Source: an uncultured Bacteroidota bacterium (GTDB taxonomy: Bacteria; Bacteroidota; Bacteroidia; Chitinophagales; Saprospiraceae). Taken from it: a DNA stretch of 64,000 nt. Where the stretch lies: contig CALMSX010000026.1 in the NCBI GenBank assembly GCA_937872515.1, positions 1 to 64,000 of the forward strand. Reading direction: 5' to 3'. This document shows positions 44,987 to 53,103 of this stretch, piece after piece. Within the stretch, counting starts at the first letter, position 1. Each line of letters opens with the position of its first letter. The notes beneath the pieces are model-generated. The model was given only the letters and a program-made list of their open reading frames with translations, did no database searches and was not told the DNA's origin. Made by a program: the position numbers and the translations under genes.

Positions 44987-47671
44987 CTATAATTTTAACA
45001 GTTTTTTAGTTACTTTTTTTCCAACTTTGGATTCAATTATAAGAAAGTAGGGGCCAGCAGGTAGCATGGTCACATCAACTGTGCCATTTTCATGCCTGAG
45101 TTCCCGCATTTTGCCTTGTATATCAATAACCCATAGATTTTTAATCTCGTTGGTGCCCACAATCGTAAAATAGGCAACACAAGGATTGGGGTAAATGAAA
45201 ACCTCTTTGTTTTCAGTCAATGTGGTGGTTGAGGTAGTGAGGTGCTCAAAATCTATTTTATATACCTGCCTTACTTCAAAGGAGTCGGCGGCTATGCAGT
45301 AGTAATTGTTTTGCCACTCAACCAATGGGTTGTTTTCCAACAAATAAGTATTGAGAGGTAAAATGGAAGCCCTGCCTTTGGAGTCAAAAACGATCATCTC
45401 TGCCAAGCCCATCATGACCAGGTGATTGGGAATTTCGTACACCTTTAGCCTGTTGACAGAGTAGTCAAAGGGAAGTGAATGCAATAAAGTCTGACTGCTA
45501 AAAGACTGACTCAGCTGGTAGGTATAGAGGACTTTGTCATGGAGCACGTAAGCCAGGGTGTCGATGCCATCTTGGTACAGGTAAAGACAATTTTTACCCT
45601 CTATTTCACCGGTTAAAGGTGATATCCTGTTTTTATCGTAATCAAAGACATAATTTGTCTGGTCATTGGATTGTAAGATTAAAAAATCTTTGCACTGCCA
45701 TTGGTGTGTGGTAAAGTAATTGGTTCCGGGGTCAACAAATTGGGTAAGTTCTCCCATCGTATCCACACTGAACCACCTTTCCTCAAAATCAGGGGTTGAA
45801 ATATAGGCTATAATAAAACGATTTTTGGCATAATGCAGGCGGGTGATGATAAACACATCCTGAATCGTCTGTCGTATTTTCCCATCCTTCATCACGGTGA
45901 TTTCGCTGAAATTGCTTCCAAAAATCTGTAGGCCGTTATGACTGATAAATTCAAAGGGAAGGGTACTGTTTACCATAACATCGTATTCATGGATATTACC
46001 CTGTTCGTCTAATAAGCCCAGATGATTACCCAACTTAAAATACATAAGATCGCCTTCTTCATACACATACCGGATCGAAGATTTGAGGAGGGTGAGCGTT
46101 TTATCTGCCGGATCTAAATTGTACAGGCTTTCATCTGCAAATACAAAGTACTGGTCAGCTACCTGGGTAATAAATTCATATTTTTTGGGTGTCCCGGCAG
46201 ATGTAAAAAGGGTGTCTTCCTTAACGCTATCGTGGGTTAGTAAATAGGAATAGGGTTCTGCATGTTTTAAATAATAATGCTTTTTTTTGGAAAAATTGAG
46301 GTATCTGTTTTCGCCCTGTCTGAAAGAAGTATTGGTTATCTGCTGTTCGTGGTCAGTGATGGAAAATAAGCTGTGGTCAATCAAAAATAAATGCTCATCA
46401 CTTGCCTTAATTTGAGCATCAATAGAACAGCCAGTGTTGTATGGTTGTATGTTTTTAATAAACAGACTATCATTTTTAAAGGAAAATAAGGTGGGCAGTT
46501 TTTTGTCAATAAAATGGCACGAAAAAGTTATTTCAAAATTGTGGTCACTGCCCTCCAGACCGGTGAGTTGGTTGAGACCAAAGCCTACATTTTGTTTATG
46601 TGTTTTTTGTGTCTGCATATTGAAAAAAGTAAATTCGTTCTGGTTTGGTACAACCAGGTAGGGGCCAATGACAGGAATTCCGGTTTGGGAAAAAGAAGCA
46701 CTTAATTCAAAGGTGTGGATAAAAAATTGATTCGAAACATCCAGGGTAATAATTTTTTCGCGAAGGGTTCTAAGTAAAATATAATTTTGATACAGGGAAA
46801 CCTGGTTTTTTTCCACTCCACCTTCCAGATTGATTGTGTTTTCCCACAGCCGAGTACCATTGATGAAGTCAAATGCCTCCAAATATGTTTTTTCGGGATT
46901 GGTTTGACAGACCAACAAAGTCCTTCCATCCGTAAATACAATATTACCTGCATTTTTCAGATCAGTCGACATGCCAGAAGGAAAGATGTTTTTAGTCTTA
47001 AGATTCATCACCATGACATCTCCTTTTTTATCCAAAAACCAGATTTGATCATTGAAAAAACAAACGTTGTGCTTTCGGGTCGTTCCCTCTATAAGTAGGG
47101 TGAATTCACCGGTGAGGGCATTGTAACAATAATAATTATTGCCCATTGCATTTCCTGCTGACTTATACACAATGAGGTATTGTTGATAGGTCTGCACAAA
47201 ATTGTAATTCAGAGGAAGTGGAATCAGCGTTGGGGAAAGGGATGTAAATAAATGGTAGGGTTGACCGCCCCCCAGGATTTGAGATCCTTCTCCCGGCAGA
47301 GGAAGGATGCCTGCTGCCAGATTTATGTTCGGGTTGCTTATTTCTTTAGGTGGGCTGTCTGTTATGAAATCATAAAAGTAATTTTTTCCATTGCTTTCAT
47401 AAAGAAGAGCCCGCTCGCCAATGTGGATGTTTTTAAAAAGTCCAATACCCGGGATGTTCCTTACAGAGATTACCTTACCTGTTTCCTGTCCTACCCATTC
47501 ATAGACGAGCACATCATCGCCAGGGTATATTTCAATTAAATAGGGTTGTTCATTGTGGGTAGTGATGTACTTCAGGCTGTTGCTGTTGTCTGTAACAATA
47601 GAGCTTACTTTTTCCTGTGCCAGAACCTGAACCAAGGTTAAACACAAGCCGATGAGGAGCCAATTTTTCAT
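44987..47671 (-). CDS. T9SS-secreted propeller-like protein, paralogue 2
   Basis: This 894-residue protein has a signal peptide ending at VLAQE. It is a paralogue of the 42119-44815 product: same length, N-terminus KVSSIVTDNSNSLKYITTH…LIEIYPGDDVLVYEW, a matching central segment (FSCHFIDKKLPTLFSFKND … YNTGCSIDAQI against FSATFTNTDLPTLFSVSNG … NETGCISDARL) and a C-terminal T9SS domain (IYPNPCVAYFTIVG … LPAGPYFLIIES). A tandem duplication followed by strong divergence is the simplest explanation. It is upstream of paralogue 1 with a 171-base gap. No function is assigned. Confidence 0.88.
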   Translation of the reverse strand: MKNWLLIGLCLTLVQVLAQEKVSSIVTDNSNSLKYITTHNEQPYLIEIYPGDDVLVYEWVGQETGKVISVRNIPGIGLFKNIHIGERALLYESNGKNYFYDFITDSPPKEISNPNINLAAGILPLPGEGSQILGGGQPYHLFTSLSPTLIPLPLNYNFVQTYQQYLIVYKSAGNAMGNNYYCYNALTGEFTLLIEGTTRKHNVCFFNDQIWFLDKKGDVMVMNLKTKNIFPSGMSTDLKNAGNIVFTDGRTLLVCQTNPEKTYLEAFDFINGTRLWENTINLEGGVEKNQVSLYQNYILLRTLREKIITLDVSNQFFIHTFELSASFSQTGIPVIGPYLVVPNQNEFTFFNMQTQKTHKQNVGFGLNQLTGLEGSDHNFEITFSCHFIDKKLPTLFSFKNDSLFIKNIQPYNTGCSIDAQIKASDEHLFLIDHSLFSITDHEQQITNTSFRQGENRYLNFSKKKHYYLKHAEPYSYLLTHDSVKEDTLFTSAGTPKKYEFITQVADQYFVFADESLYNLDPADKTLTLLKSSIRYVYEEGDLMYFKLGNHLGLLDEQGNIHEYDVMVNSTLPFEFISHNGLQIFGSNFSEITVMKDGKIRQTIQDVFIITRLHYAKNRFIIAYISTPDFEERWFSVDTMGELTQFVDPGTNYFTTHQWQCKDFLILQSNDQTNYVFDYDKNRISPLTGEIEGKNCLYLYQDGIDTLAYVLHDKVLYTYQLSQSFSSQTLLHSLPFDYSVNRLKVYEIPNHLVMMGLAEMIVFDSKGRASILPLNTYLLENNPLVEWQNNYYCIAADSFEVRQVYKIDFEHLTTSTTTLTENKEVFIYPNPCVAYFTIVGTNEIKNLWVIDIQGKMRELRHENGTVDVTMLPAGPYFLIIESKVGKKVTKKLLKL

Positions 47672-47833
47672 TAAAAAGAGATTTACATGAATAAAAATAA
47701 CACAAACATCAATACATCAATACTTTTTCTATACAAAGGTTATTGACTATGAGGCGATTTTGGAATTATACTACGAATAAAAATAGTACATATAATAACA
47801 TGACAAAAAATGACATATTTTATCAAAATACCT

Positions 47834-47841
47834 TAATTTTG
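47834..47841 (+). promoter_or_regulatory. -7 box of the Fic gene
   Basis: TAATTTTG, exact TAnnTTTG, 14 bases before the ATG. It lies in the divergent gap 47672-47855, where nothing else is clear. Confidence 0.55.
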
Positions 47842-47855
47842 GATTTAAAACAGCC

Positions 47856-48941
47856 ATGGAAAAAACCCTCCCCCTTGAATTGCGCAGCTTGCGCAAAAAA
47901 TGTGGCTATAAAATGATGGACGTAGTAGCCCGTACAGGCATTGATCAGGCACTGCTCAGCAAATTTGAAAAAGGTAGCCGCCTCCCTACAGATGTCCAGC
48001 TCAAAAGGCTGGCAGATTGTTACCTGCTTGATTTTTCAAAGCTTAAGGTCCTGGCATTGGCAGAAAAAATCTACAAAATTTTAGAAGATGAAGATCTGGC
48101 TTCCGAAGCAATGGCCCTGGCTGAGCCCCGCATCCAATACCTGAGTCAGGCCGCTGCTGTCCACCAGCTTGCCATTTCGGCGTCTACCCGCCAGCTCCTC
48201 CGGTCAGTAGATGATTTACATAAGCAATGGTTTTCTATGGCCATTCCATCGGGCACCCAAAAACAAAAGATGGATGAATACTTTTCTGTACAATATACCT
48301 ATGAAAGCAACCGCATAGAAGGCAATACCCTTAGCCTGGGAGAAACTATGATGGTCATCAAAGAAGGCATAACCATCAGCGGTAAAACAGTACACGAACA
48401 TCTTGAGGCCATCAATCACCACGAAGCCATCGAAATGTTATACGAATGGGTCAAGGGTTACCTTCCATTTAATGAGCGTTTACTGCTTCAGATCCATGGC
48501 TTGATCCTAAGAGGCATTGACAGAGCCAATGCAGGTGTTTATCGCAAGGTGGAGGTCCGCATTACAGGTTCTGAGCATCTGCCACCTCAGCCCTTTATGG
48601 TGCCAAAACTGATGGAAGATTACTTTTTATTTTATCAAAAAAATGCGTCCATCCTTCATCCGGTAATTTTAGCTGCCGAAATGCACGAGAGGTTGGTCAG
48701 CATCCACCCCTTCATAGATGGCAATGGTCGCACCGCCAGATTGGTTATGAACCTCATTTTGCTGAGCCATGGCTACCCCCTGGTCATTCTCAAAGGGGAT
48801 CAAACTTCCCGTCAGCAGTATTACCAGGCTCTTGAGCAGGTACAGGTGCATGGAGATGCTGCGCCATTTCATGAATTGCTTGTCACCTCTATGCTCAATT
48901 CATTGAAAGAGCACATTGCCCTCTCAAAACAGGGAGTGTAA
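47856..48941 (+). CDS. Fic-domain protein with N-terminal helix-turn-helix (class II Fic)
   Basis: Residues ~5-60 of this 361-residue protein are an HTH_XRE domain (LRSLRKKCGYKMMDVVARTGIDQALLSKFEKGSRLPT). The Fic domain has the catalytic loop HPFIDGNGRTAR (His ~284) and an upstream inhibitory helix SNRIEGN (residues 151-157), matching the (S/T)xxxE(G/N) anti-toxin motif that sits N-terminal to the core in class II Fic proteins. The enzyme should transfer AMP from ATP to a protein hydroxyl, restrained by its own Glu155. The HTH suggests DNA binding or autoregulation. No separate antitoxin gene is adjacent. Confidence 0.94.
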   Translation: MEKTLPLELRSLRKKCGYKMMDVVARTGIDQALLSKFEKGSRLPTDVQLKRLADCYLLDFSKLKVLALAEKIYKILEDEDLASEAMALAEPRIQYLSQAAAVHQLAISASTRQLLRSVDDLHKQWFSMAIPSGTQKQKMDEYFSVQYTYESNRIEGNTLSLGETMMVIKEGITISGKTVHEHLEAINHHEAIEMLYEWVKGYLPFNERLLLQIHGLILRGIDRANAGVYRKVEVRITGSEHLPPQPFMVPKLMEDYFLFYQKNASILHPVILAAEMHERLVSIHPFIDGNGRTARLVMNLILLSHGYPLVILKGDQTSRQQYYQALEQVQVHGDAAPFHELLVTSMLNSLKEHIALSKQGV

Positions 48942-48967
48942 TTAAGAAATCTAGTTAATAATTGTTA

Positions 48968-48998
48968 ATACCCCCTAAAATTTAGGGGGTATATTTTT
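48968..48998 (+). terminator. Palindromic hairpin after the Fic gene
   Basis: A 25-base perfect palindrome (ATACCCCCTAAA-A-TTTAGGGGGTAT, 48968-48992) is followed by TTTTT. It acts as terminator for fic; since it ends 25 bases before the glnN -7 box, it could also be an operator. Confidence 0.75.
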
Positions 48999-49016
48999 AA
49001 AAATTATAAATTATCC

Positions 49017-49024
49017 TACCTTTG
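49017..49024 (+). promoter_or_regulatory. -7 box of glnN
   Basis: TACCTTTG, exact TAnnTTTG, 22 bases before the ATG. Confidence 0.65.
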
Positions 49025-49046
49025 CCCCCATAAAACCTAATCCAAA

Positions 49047-51233
49047 ATGGCAATAATCAGATACCAGGCCTTAAAAGAGGCCCTCAACCGCAAACCCGTT
49101 GTTATTGTTGAAAATGAAAAAAGATCCGCCTTATTTGGGCAAAATGTCTTCAATGATGCTGCTATGCGACAATACCTTACTCCGGATGCGTTTAAAGCTG
49201 TAAAAGCGGCCGTTGACCACGGCACCAAAATCGACAGAAAGGTGGCAGATTACATTGCCATGGGCATGAAAGAATGGGCCTTATCAAAAGGAGTTACCCA
49301 CTATACCCACTGGTTTCAACCACTGACGGGCACAACAGCTGAAAAACATGACGCCTTTTTTGAGACCAATATGGACGGCACCGTGATCGAAAAATTTGGT
49401 GGCTCACAGCTGGTTCAGCAAGAACCCGATGCTTCTTCTTTTCCCAACGGAGGAATCAGAAACACCTTTGAAGCAAGAGGTTATACTGCATGGGACCCCA
49501 CTTCTCCGGCTTTCATTTTTGGAACCGCACTTTGCATACCTACGGTTTTTGTCTCTTACACAGGTGAAGCCCTTGATTATAAAACACCTTTGCTGAGAGC
49601 ACTTCATGCCCTGGATCAATCAGCCACTGAAGTAGCCAAATTTTTTGATAAAAATGTACGCAAAGTAGTGCCAACTCTCGGATGGGAACAGGAGTATTTT
49701 TTGGTTGACAAAGCGCTGGCGGATGCCCGACCCGATATCACCCTCACAGGTCGTACTTTACTTGGTCACGCTTCTGCCAAGGGTCAACAACTCGAAGACC
49801 ATTACTTTGGCTCCATTCCTTCAAGGGTGTTATCTTATATGAGAGACCTCGAAGTAGAATGCATGCTGCTGGGCATTCCGGTAAAAACAAGGCACAACGA
49901 GGTAGCCCCCAATCAATTTGAATTGGCCCCTATCTTTGAAGAAGTCAATCTGGCCGTCGACCACAACTCTTTGTTGATGGATGTTATGCAAAAAGTAGCG
50001 GAAAGGCACAATTTTAAGGTATTGCTGCATGAAAAGCCTTTTGCAGGAGTGAATGGATCCGGCAAGCACAACAACTGGTCAATGGCTACAGATACCGGTG
50101 TCAACTTATTGAGTCCCGGTAAAACACCTATGAGCAACCTGCAGTTTTTAACCTTCTTTATCAACATTATCAAAGCTGTTCACAATTACGAAGAGCTGGT
50201 CAGAGCCAGCATTGCCAGTGCCAGCAATGACCATAGATTGGGTGCCAATGAAGCACCACCGGCCATCATTTCAATCTTTATTGGAGAACAACTGACCAAA
50301 GTACTGAAAGAATTGGAAGGGGTGTCTGATGGTAAACTTTCACCTGAGGAAAAAACAGAACTTAAGCTCAATGTAGTGGGTAAAATTCCGGATGTAATGC
50401 TCGACAATACAGACCGAAACAGAACTTCACCGTTTGCATTTACGGGCAATAAATTTGAGTTCCGTGCAGTCGGTTCCTCTGCCAACTGTGCCAATCCAAT
50501 GATTACGCTCAATACCATCATGGCCAAACAACTGAAAGACTTTAAGGTAGAAGTTGATGCCCTTGTTGAAAACAGCGGCATGAAAAAAGACGATGCCATT
50601 TTTAATGTGTTGCGAGAATACATCAAACAAACCAAAGACATCTTGTTTGAAGGCGATGGGTACAGCGATGAATGGGCTGCAGAAGCAAAAAGGAGGGGCT
50701 TGAGCAACAATAAAACAACACCAGCCGCCCTTAAGGCTAAGGTTTCAAAGCAGGCTCACGAACTTTTTGCAGAAATGGGCGTCATGAACCATGTAGAAGT
50801 AGAAGCCAGGTATGAAATCGAGGTAGAAGAATACGTTAAAAAAATTCAGATTGAAGGAAGAGTGTTGGGTGACATTGCCAGAAACCATGTGATACCTACC
50901 GCCATTCGTTACCAAAACATGCTCATCGAGAATGTGAAGGGACTGAAATCTATTTTTGACGACGACTACAAAAAGATAGGTAAAGAACAGATTTCTCTGA
51001 TTCGCGAAATTTCGGAACACATTTCAGCCATCAATTCAAAGGTAGAAGAAATGACCGAAGAGCGCAAAAAAGCCAACAACATAGAGCATGCAGCCGAAAG
51101 AGCTGACGCTTATTGTAATCATGTAAAGCCCATTTTTGAAACCATCAGGTACCATTGCGATAAGCTGGAGCTATTGGTTGACGACGAAATGTGGACCCTG
51201 GCCAAATACAGGGAACTGTTGTTTACGAGATAA
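49047..51233 (+). CDS. glnN: Glutamine synthetase type III
   Basis: This 728-residue protein is typical of GSIII, which is much longer than GSI/GSII. Motifs: THYTHWFQPLTG and TAEKHDAFFE in the N-terminal GSIII region, LGWEQEYFLVD (metal-binding Glu), FELAPIFEEVNLAVDHN, LHEKPFAGVNGSGKHNNWSM (the GSGKHNNWS catalytic loop), NRTSPFAFTGNKFEFRAVGS. It condenses glutamate and ammonia with ATP and is the main glutamine synthetase of Bacteroidota. The gene has its own promoter box and a strong terminator. Confidence 0.97.
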   Translation: MAIIRYQALKEALNRKPVVIVENEKRSALFGQNVFNDAAMRQYLTPDAFKAVKAAVDHGTKIDRKVADYIAMGMKEWALSKGVTHYTHWFQPLTGTTAEKHDAFFETNMDGTVIEKFGGSQLVQQEPDASSFPNGGIRNTFEARGYTAWDPTSPAFIFGTALCIPTVFVSYTGEALDYKTPLLRALHALDQSATEVAKFFDKNVRKVVPTLGWEQEYFLVDKALADARPDITLTGRTLLGHASAKGQQLEDHYFGSIPSRVLSYMRDLEVECMLLGIPVKTRHNEVAPNQFELAPIFEEVNLAVDHNSLLMDVMQKVAERHNFKVLLHEKPFAGVNGSGKHNNWSMATDTGVNLLSPGKTPMSNLQFLTFFINIIKAVHNYEELVRASIASASNDHRLGANEAPPAIISIFIGEQLTKVLKELEGVSDGKLSPEEKTELKLNVVGKIPDVMLDNTDRNRTSPFAFTGNKFEFRAVGSSANCANPMITLNTIMAKQLKDFKVEVDALVENSGMKKDDAIFNVLREYIKQTKDILFEGDGYSDEWAAEAKRRGLSNNKTTPAALKAKVSKQAHELFAEMGVMNHVEVEARYEIEVEEYVKKIQIEGRVLGDIARNHVIPTAIRYQNMLIENVKGLKSIFDDDYKKIGKEQISLIREISEHISAINSKVEEMTEERKKANNIEHAAERADAYCNHVKPIFETIRYHCDKLELLVDDEMWTLAKYRELLFTR

Positions 51234-51268
51234 AAAAAAAGGGTGGCCCATTGGACCACCCTTTTTTT
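51234..51268. terminator. Bidirectional terminator after glnN
   Basis: AAAAAAAGGGTGG … CCACCCTTTTTTT with a 9-base loop. T-runs on both strands serve glnN and the convergent DUF4199 gene, whose stop codon is at 51267-51269. Confidence 0.92.
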
Positions 51269-51782
51269 ATGCCATTTCTTCCGGATTGGTTTTTTTCATA
51301 ATTGCAGCAATGATCAGTGCTATTAATGCGCCTGGAAAGACCAGGGTAATGGCAATGCCCATTAAGGTCTGTTGTATGCCAAATGGATTCTCATTTTCTA
51401 TTTTTTCAATGGCAGCCTGGACACCGTCTTCACCTAAAATTCCTGACATTTTTTCAATGGCTTCGATGGATACTTCTTTTGCCATAACGATCAGATCGGG
51501 GTCAATGAAGTTCATCAAAATGTAAGAAAAAAGGCTGGACAATACCGCGTAGAAGAGGTAGGTGATCCATGCGGGAGTAAAGGCTTGTCTCAGGCTGATA
51601 AAGCCCCCATTTTCATTGCGCGTTTCTTTTACAGCAGATACCATGAAATACAAAATGGGAATTAGCGTGAGCCAGCTTCCCCATGACAAAAAGCCTTTTG
51701 GGTCGATGAGATAAACAACCAGCCCCAAAATAATGGCAGCACCGGCGGCCATCAGGCCATTTTTGATTACGATTGAGTTCAT
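51267..51782 (-). CDS. DUF4199 membrane protein
   Basis: The protein is 171 residues from ATG 51782 (MNSIVIKNGLMAAG, the usual family beginning); earlier in-frame ATGs add atypical residues. It has four hydrophobic segments: ~9-27, ~33-52, ~75-95 and ~145-163. The family signature is GGFISLRQAFTPAWITYLFYAVLSSLFSYI. DUF4199 proteins are Bacteroidota inner-membrane proteins of unknown function. It is divergent from the sigma gene at 51954. Confidence 0.88.
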   Translation of the reverse strand: MNSIVIKNGLMAAGAAIILGLVVYLIDPKGFLSWGSWLTLIPILYFMVSAVKETRNENGGFISLRQAFTPAWITYLFYAVLSSLFSYILMNFIDPDLIVMAKEVSIEAIEKMSGILGEDGVQAAIEKIENENPFGIQQTLMGIAITLVFPGALIALIIAAIMKKTNPEEMA

Positions 51783-51876
51783 AATTAAGAGTTTTATGAC
51801 TTCAAACATAATGAAAATTTGAATTGTCTTGCGTTGATTTAGACGATCGTTCCATTATATTCTTTCAAATTAGCCT

Positions 51877-51884
51877 TAAATTTG
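51877..51884 (+). promoter_or_regulatory. -7 box of second ECF sigma locus
   Basis: TAAATTTG, exact TAnnTTTG. The in-frame TTG at 51882 lies inside this box and is not a usable start from this promoter. Confidence 0.6.
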
Positions 51885-51900
51885 ATAAAATTGGCCGGGC

Positions 51901-51984
51901 ATGCAACCCAGGCATATAAACCCACGTCATTATGCACAAATCATCCATACTCTTTGGACCTTCGGAGTGAACTGGACTTGGTAG
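51901..51984 (+). CDS. Possible 27-residue leader peptide overlapping the sigma gene
   Basis: The first ATG after the -7 box opens a 27-codon frame that stops at 51982-51984, out of frame with the sigma factor and overlapping its proposed start. It could couple translation, or it could mark a frameshift in the sigma N-terminus. There is no homology evidence. Confidence 0.25.
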   Translation: MQPRHINPRHYAQIIHTLWTFGVNWTW

Positions 51985-52505
51985 CGGGCTGTCTTGCTGG
52001 TAATAGGAGCGCGCAATATAAGCTGTATCAGAAGTATGCAGATGCAATGTATAATATTTGTTGCAGAATGACCAATGACCCAGAAGCAGCCAGCGAGGTA
52101 ATGCAAGACGCTTTTATGACTGTTTTTGAAAAAATTGGCAGTTATGGCCAGCAAAGTACGCTCGGGGCATGGATCAAACGCATAGTTATCCATAAATGTA
52201 TCGATTACATGCGTCTGAAAAAAATGGTTTACATAGAAGCTACCGAAACCCTTGCTTCACTTCCGGATTTGGAAGAAGAACCGGTTTCTGTAAATATAGG
52301 CCTAATCAAAGAAGCCATTGCCCAGCTTCCGGAAGGATATAGGGTAGTGTTTACTTTGTATGCCCTGGAAGGATACGATCACGACGAAATTGCGCAGATC
52401 TTAAAGATATCTGAACAAACTTCGAAATCGCAATACCACCGGGCTAAAGGAAAAATAAAAGAATGGCTGCTGAAAGATGGCAATAGACAATCATTGTACA
52501 ATTAA
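51954..52505 (+). CDS. ECF-type RNA polymerase sigma factor (second locus)
   Basis: The protein is 183 residues if started at TTG 51954 (DLRSELDLVAGC); the frame is open back to 51882 but that codon sits in the promoter box. Region 2 is LAGNRSAQYKLYQKYADAMYNICCRMTND … VMQDAFMTVFEKIGSYG, with LGAWIKRIVIHKCIDYMR. The region 4 HTH is LPEGYRVVFTLYALEGYDHDEIAQILKISEQTSKSQYHRAKGKI. It heads a three-gene set with a membrane protein (45 bases downstream) and a DUF4097-like protein. The exact N-terminus is uncertain because there is no ATG in frame. Confidence 0.9.
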   Translation: MDLRSELDLVAGCLAGNRSAQYKLYQKYADAMYNICCRMTNDPEAASEVMQDAFMTVFEKIGSYGQQSTLGAWIKRIVIHKCIDYMRLKKMVYIEATETLASLPDLEEEPVSVNIGLIKEAIAQLPEGYRVVFTLYALEGYDHDEIAQILKISEQTSKSQYHRAKGKIKEWLLKDGNRQSLYN

Positions 52506-52550
52506 AAACAGCAGTATAAACTTAAGTAGAATGGAAAAAACCAGGTTGAC

Positions 52551-53084
52551 ATGAAAAAAAGAGATTGGTTGGAGGTTCATGTAGAAAACCACCGTTCAGG
52601 GTGGGACGACCTAAAATCTCCGGAAAGAATTTGGAATGGCATCGAGCACAAGCTCGATAAAAAGAAAAAAGGTACCCGGTTTATCACCCTCTCCGTCTGG
52701 AAAATGGCGGCCATCTTTTTAAGTGTATTGGTAGGGGGTGCCATGATGGGCAAGTATTATTTTTCCAACTCTACCACCGGTATAGACCCTGCCTACGCAA
52801 CAGAGATGCGAATGGTAGAAGACCATTACTCCCGAGAAGTTAGCCTTAAAATCAATGAAGCCAAACAACACAATCTCATAGATACAGAGGTAGCCAATGA
52901 TCTTGGCCAACTGGACAAGGTGTACCTCGAGCTGAAATCAGAAATGATGAGCAAAAAGGACATCAACAACAAAGAACTGATGACCGAAATGATCAACAAT
53001 TACAGAATTAGACTTTCACTATTAGAGACCTTACTGGAAAGGCATCGAAAGTATGAAGATGAAAAAACACATACAATCTATTGA
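52551..53084 (+). CDS. Putative anti-sigma protein, single TM
   Basis: The first ~45 residues of this 177-residue protein are cytoplasmic-like and basic (SGWDDLKSPERIWNGIEHKLDKKKKG). One membrane helix follows (~51-71; KMAAIFLSVLVGGAMMGKYYF), then a long helical periplasmic part (EDHYSREVSLKINEAKQHN … IRLSLLETLLERHRK). No known anti-sigma motif such as ZAS is seen. The call rests on its position directly after an ECF sigma and on its topology. The next gene starts 19 bases downstream. Confidence 0.8.
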   Translation: MKKRDWLEVHVENHRSGWDDLKSPERIWNGIEHKLDKKKKGTRFITLSVWKMAAIFLSVLVGGAMMGKYYFSNSTTGIDPAYATEMRMVEDHYSREVSLKINEAKQHNLIDTEVANDLGQLDKVYLELKSEMMSKKDINNKELMTEMINNYRIRLSLLETLLERHRKYEDEKTHTIY

Positions 53085-53103
53085 TAAATAAAAATAGTAT
53101 GAA

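Noticed and set aside
36024..47785. The 14-base string CTACGAATAAAAAT occurs upstream of both queA and fic
   Set aside because: A match of this length is expected by chance in 64 kb of A/T-rich DNA and the surrounding bases differ.
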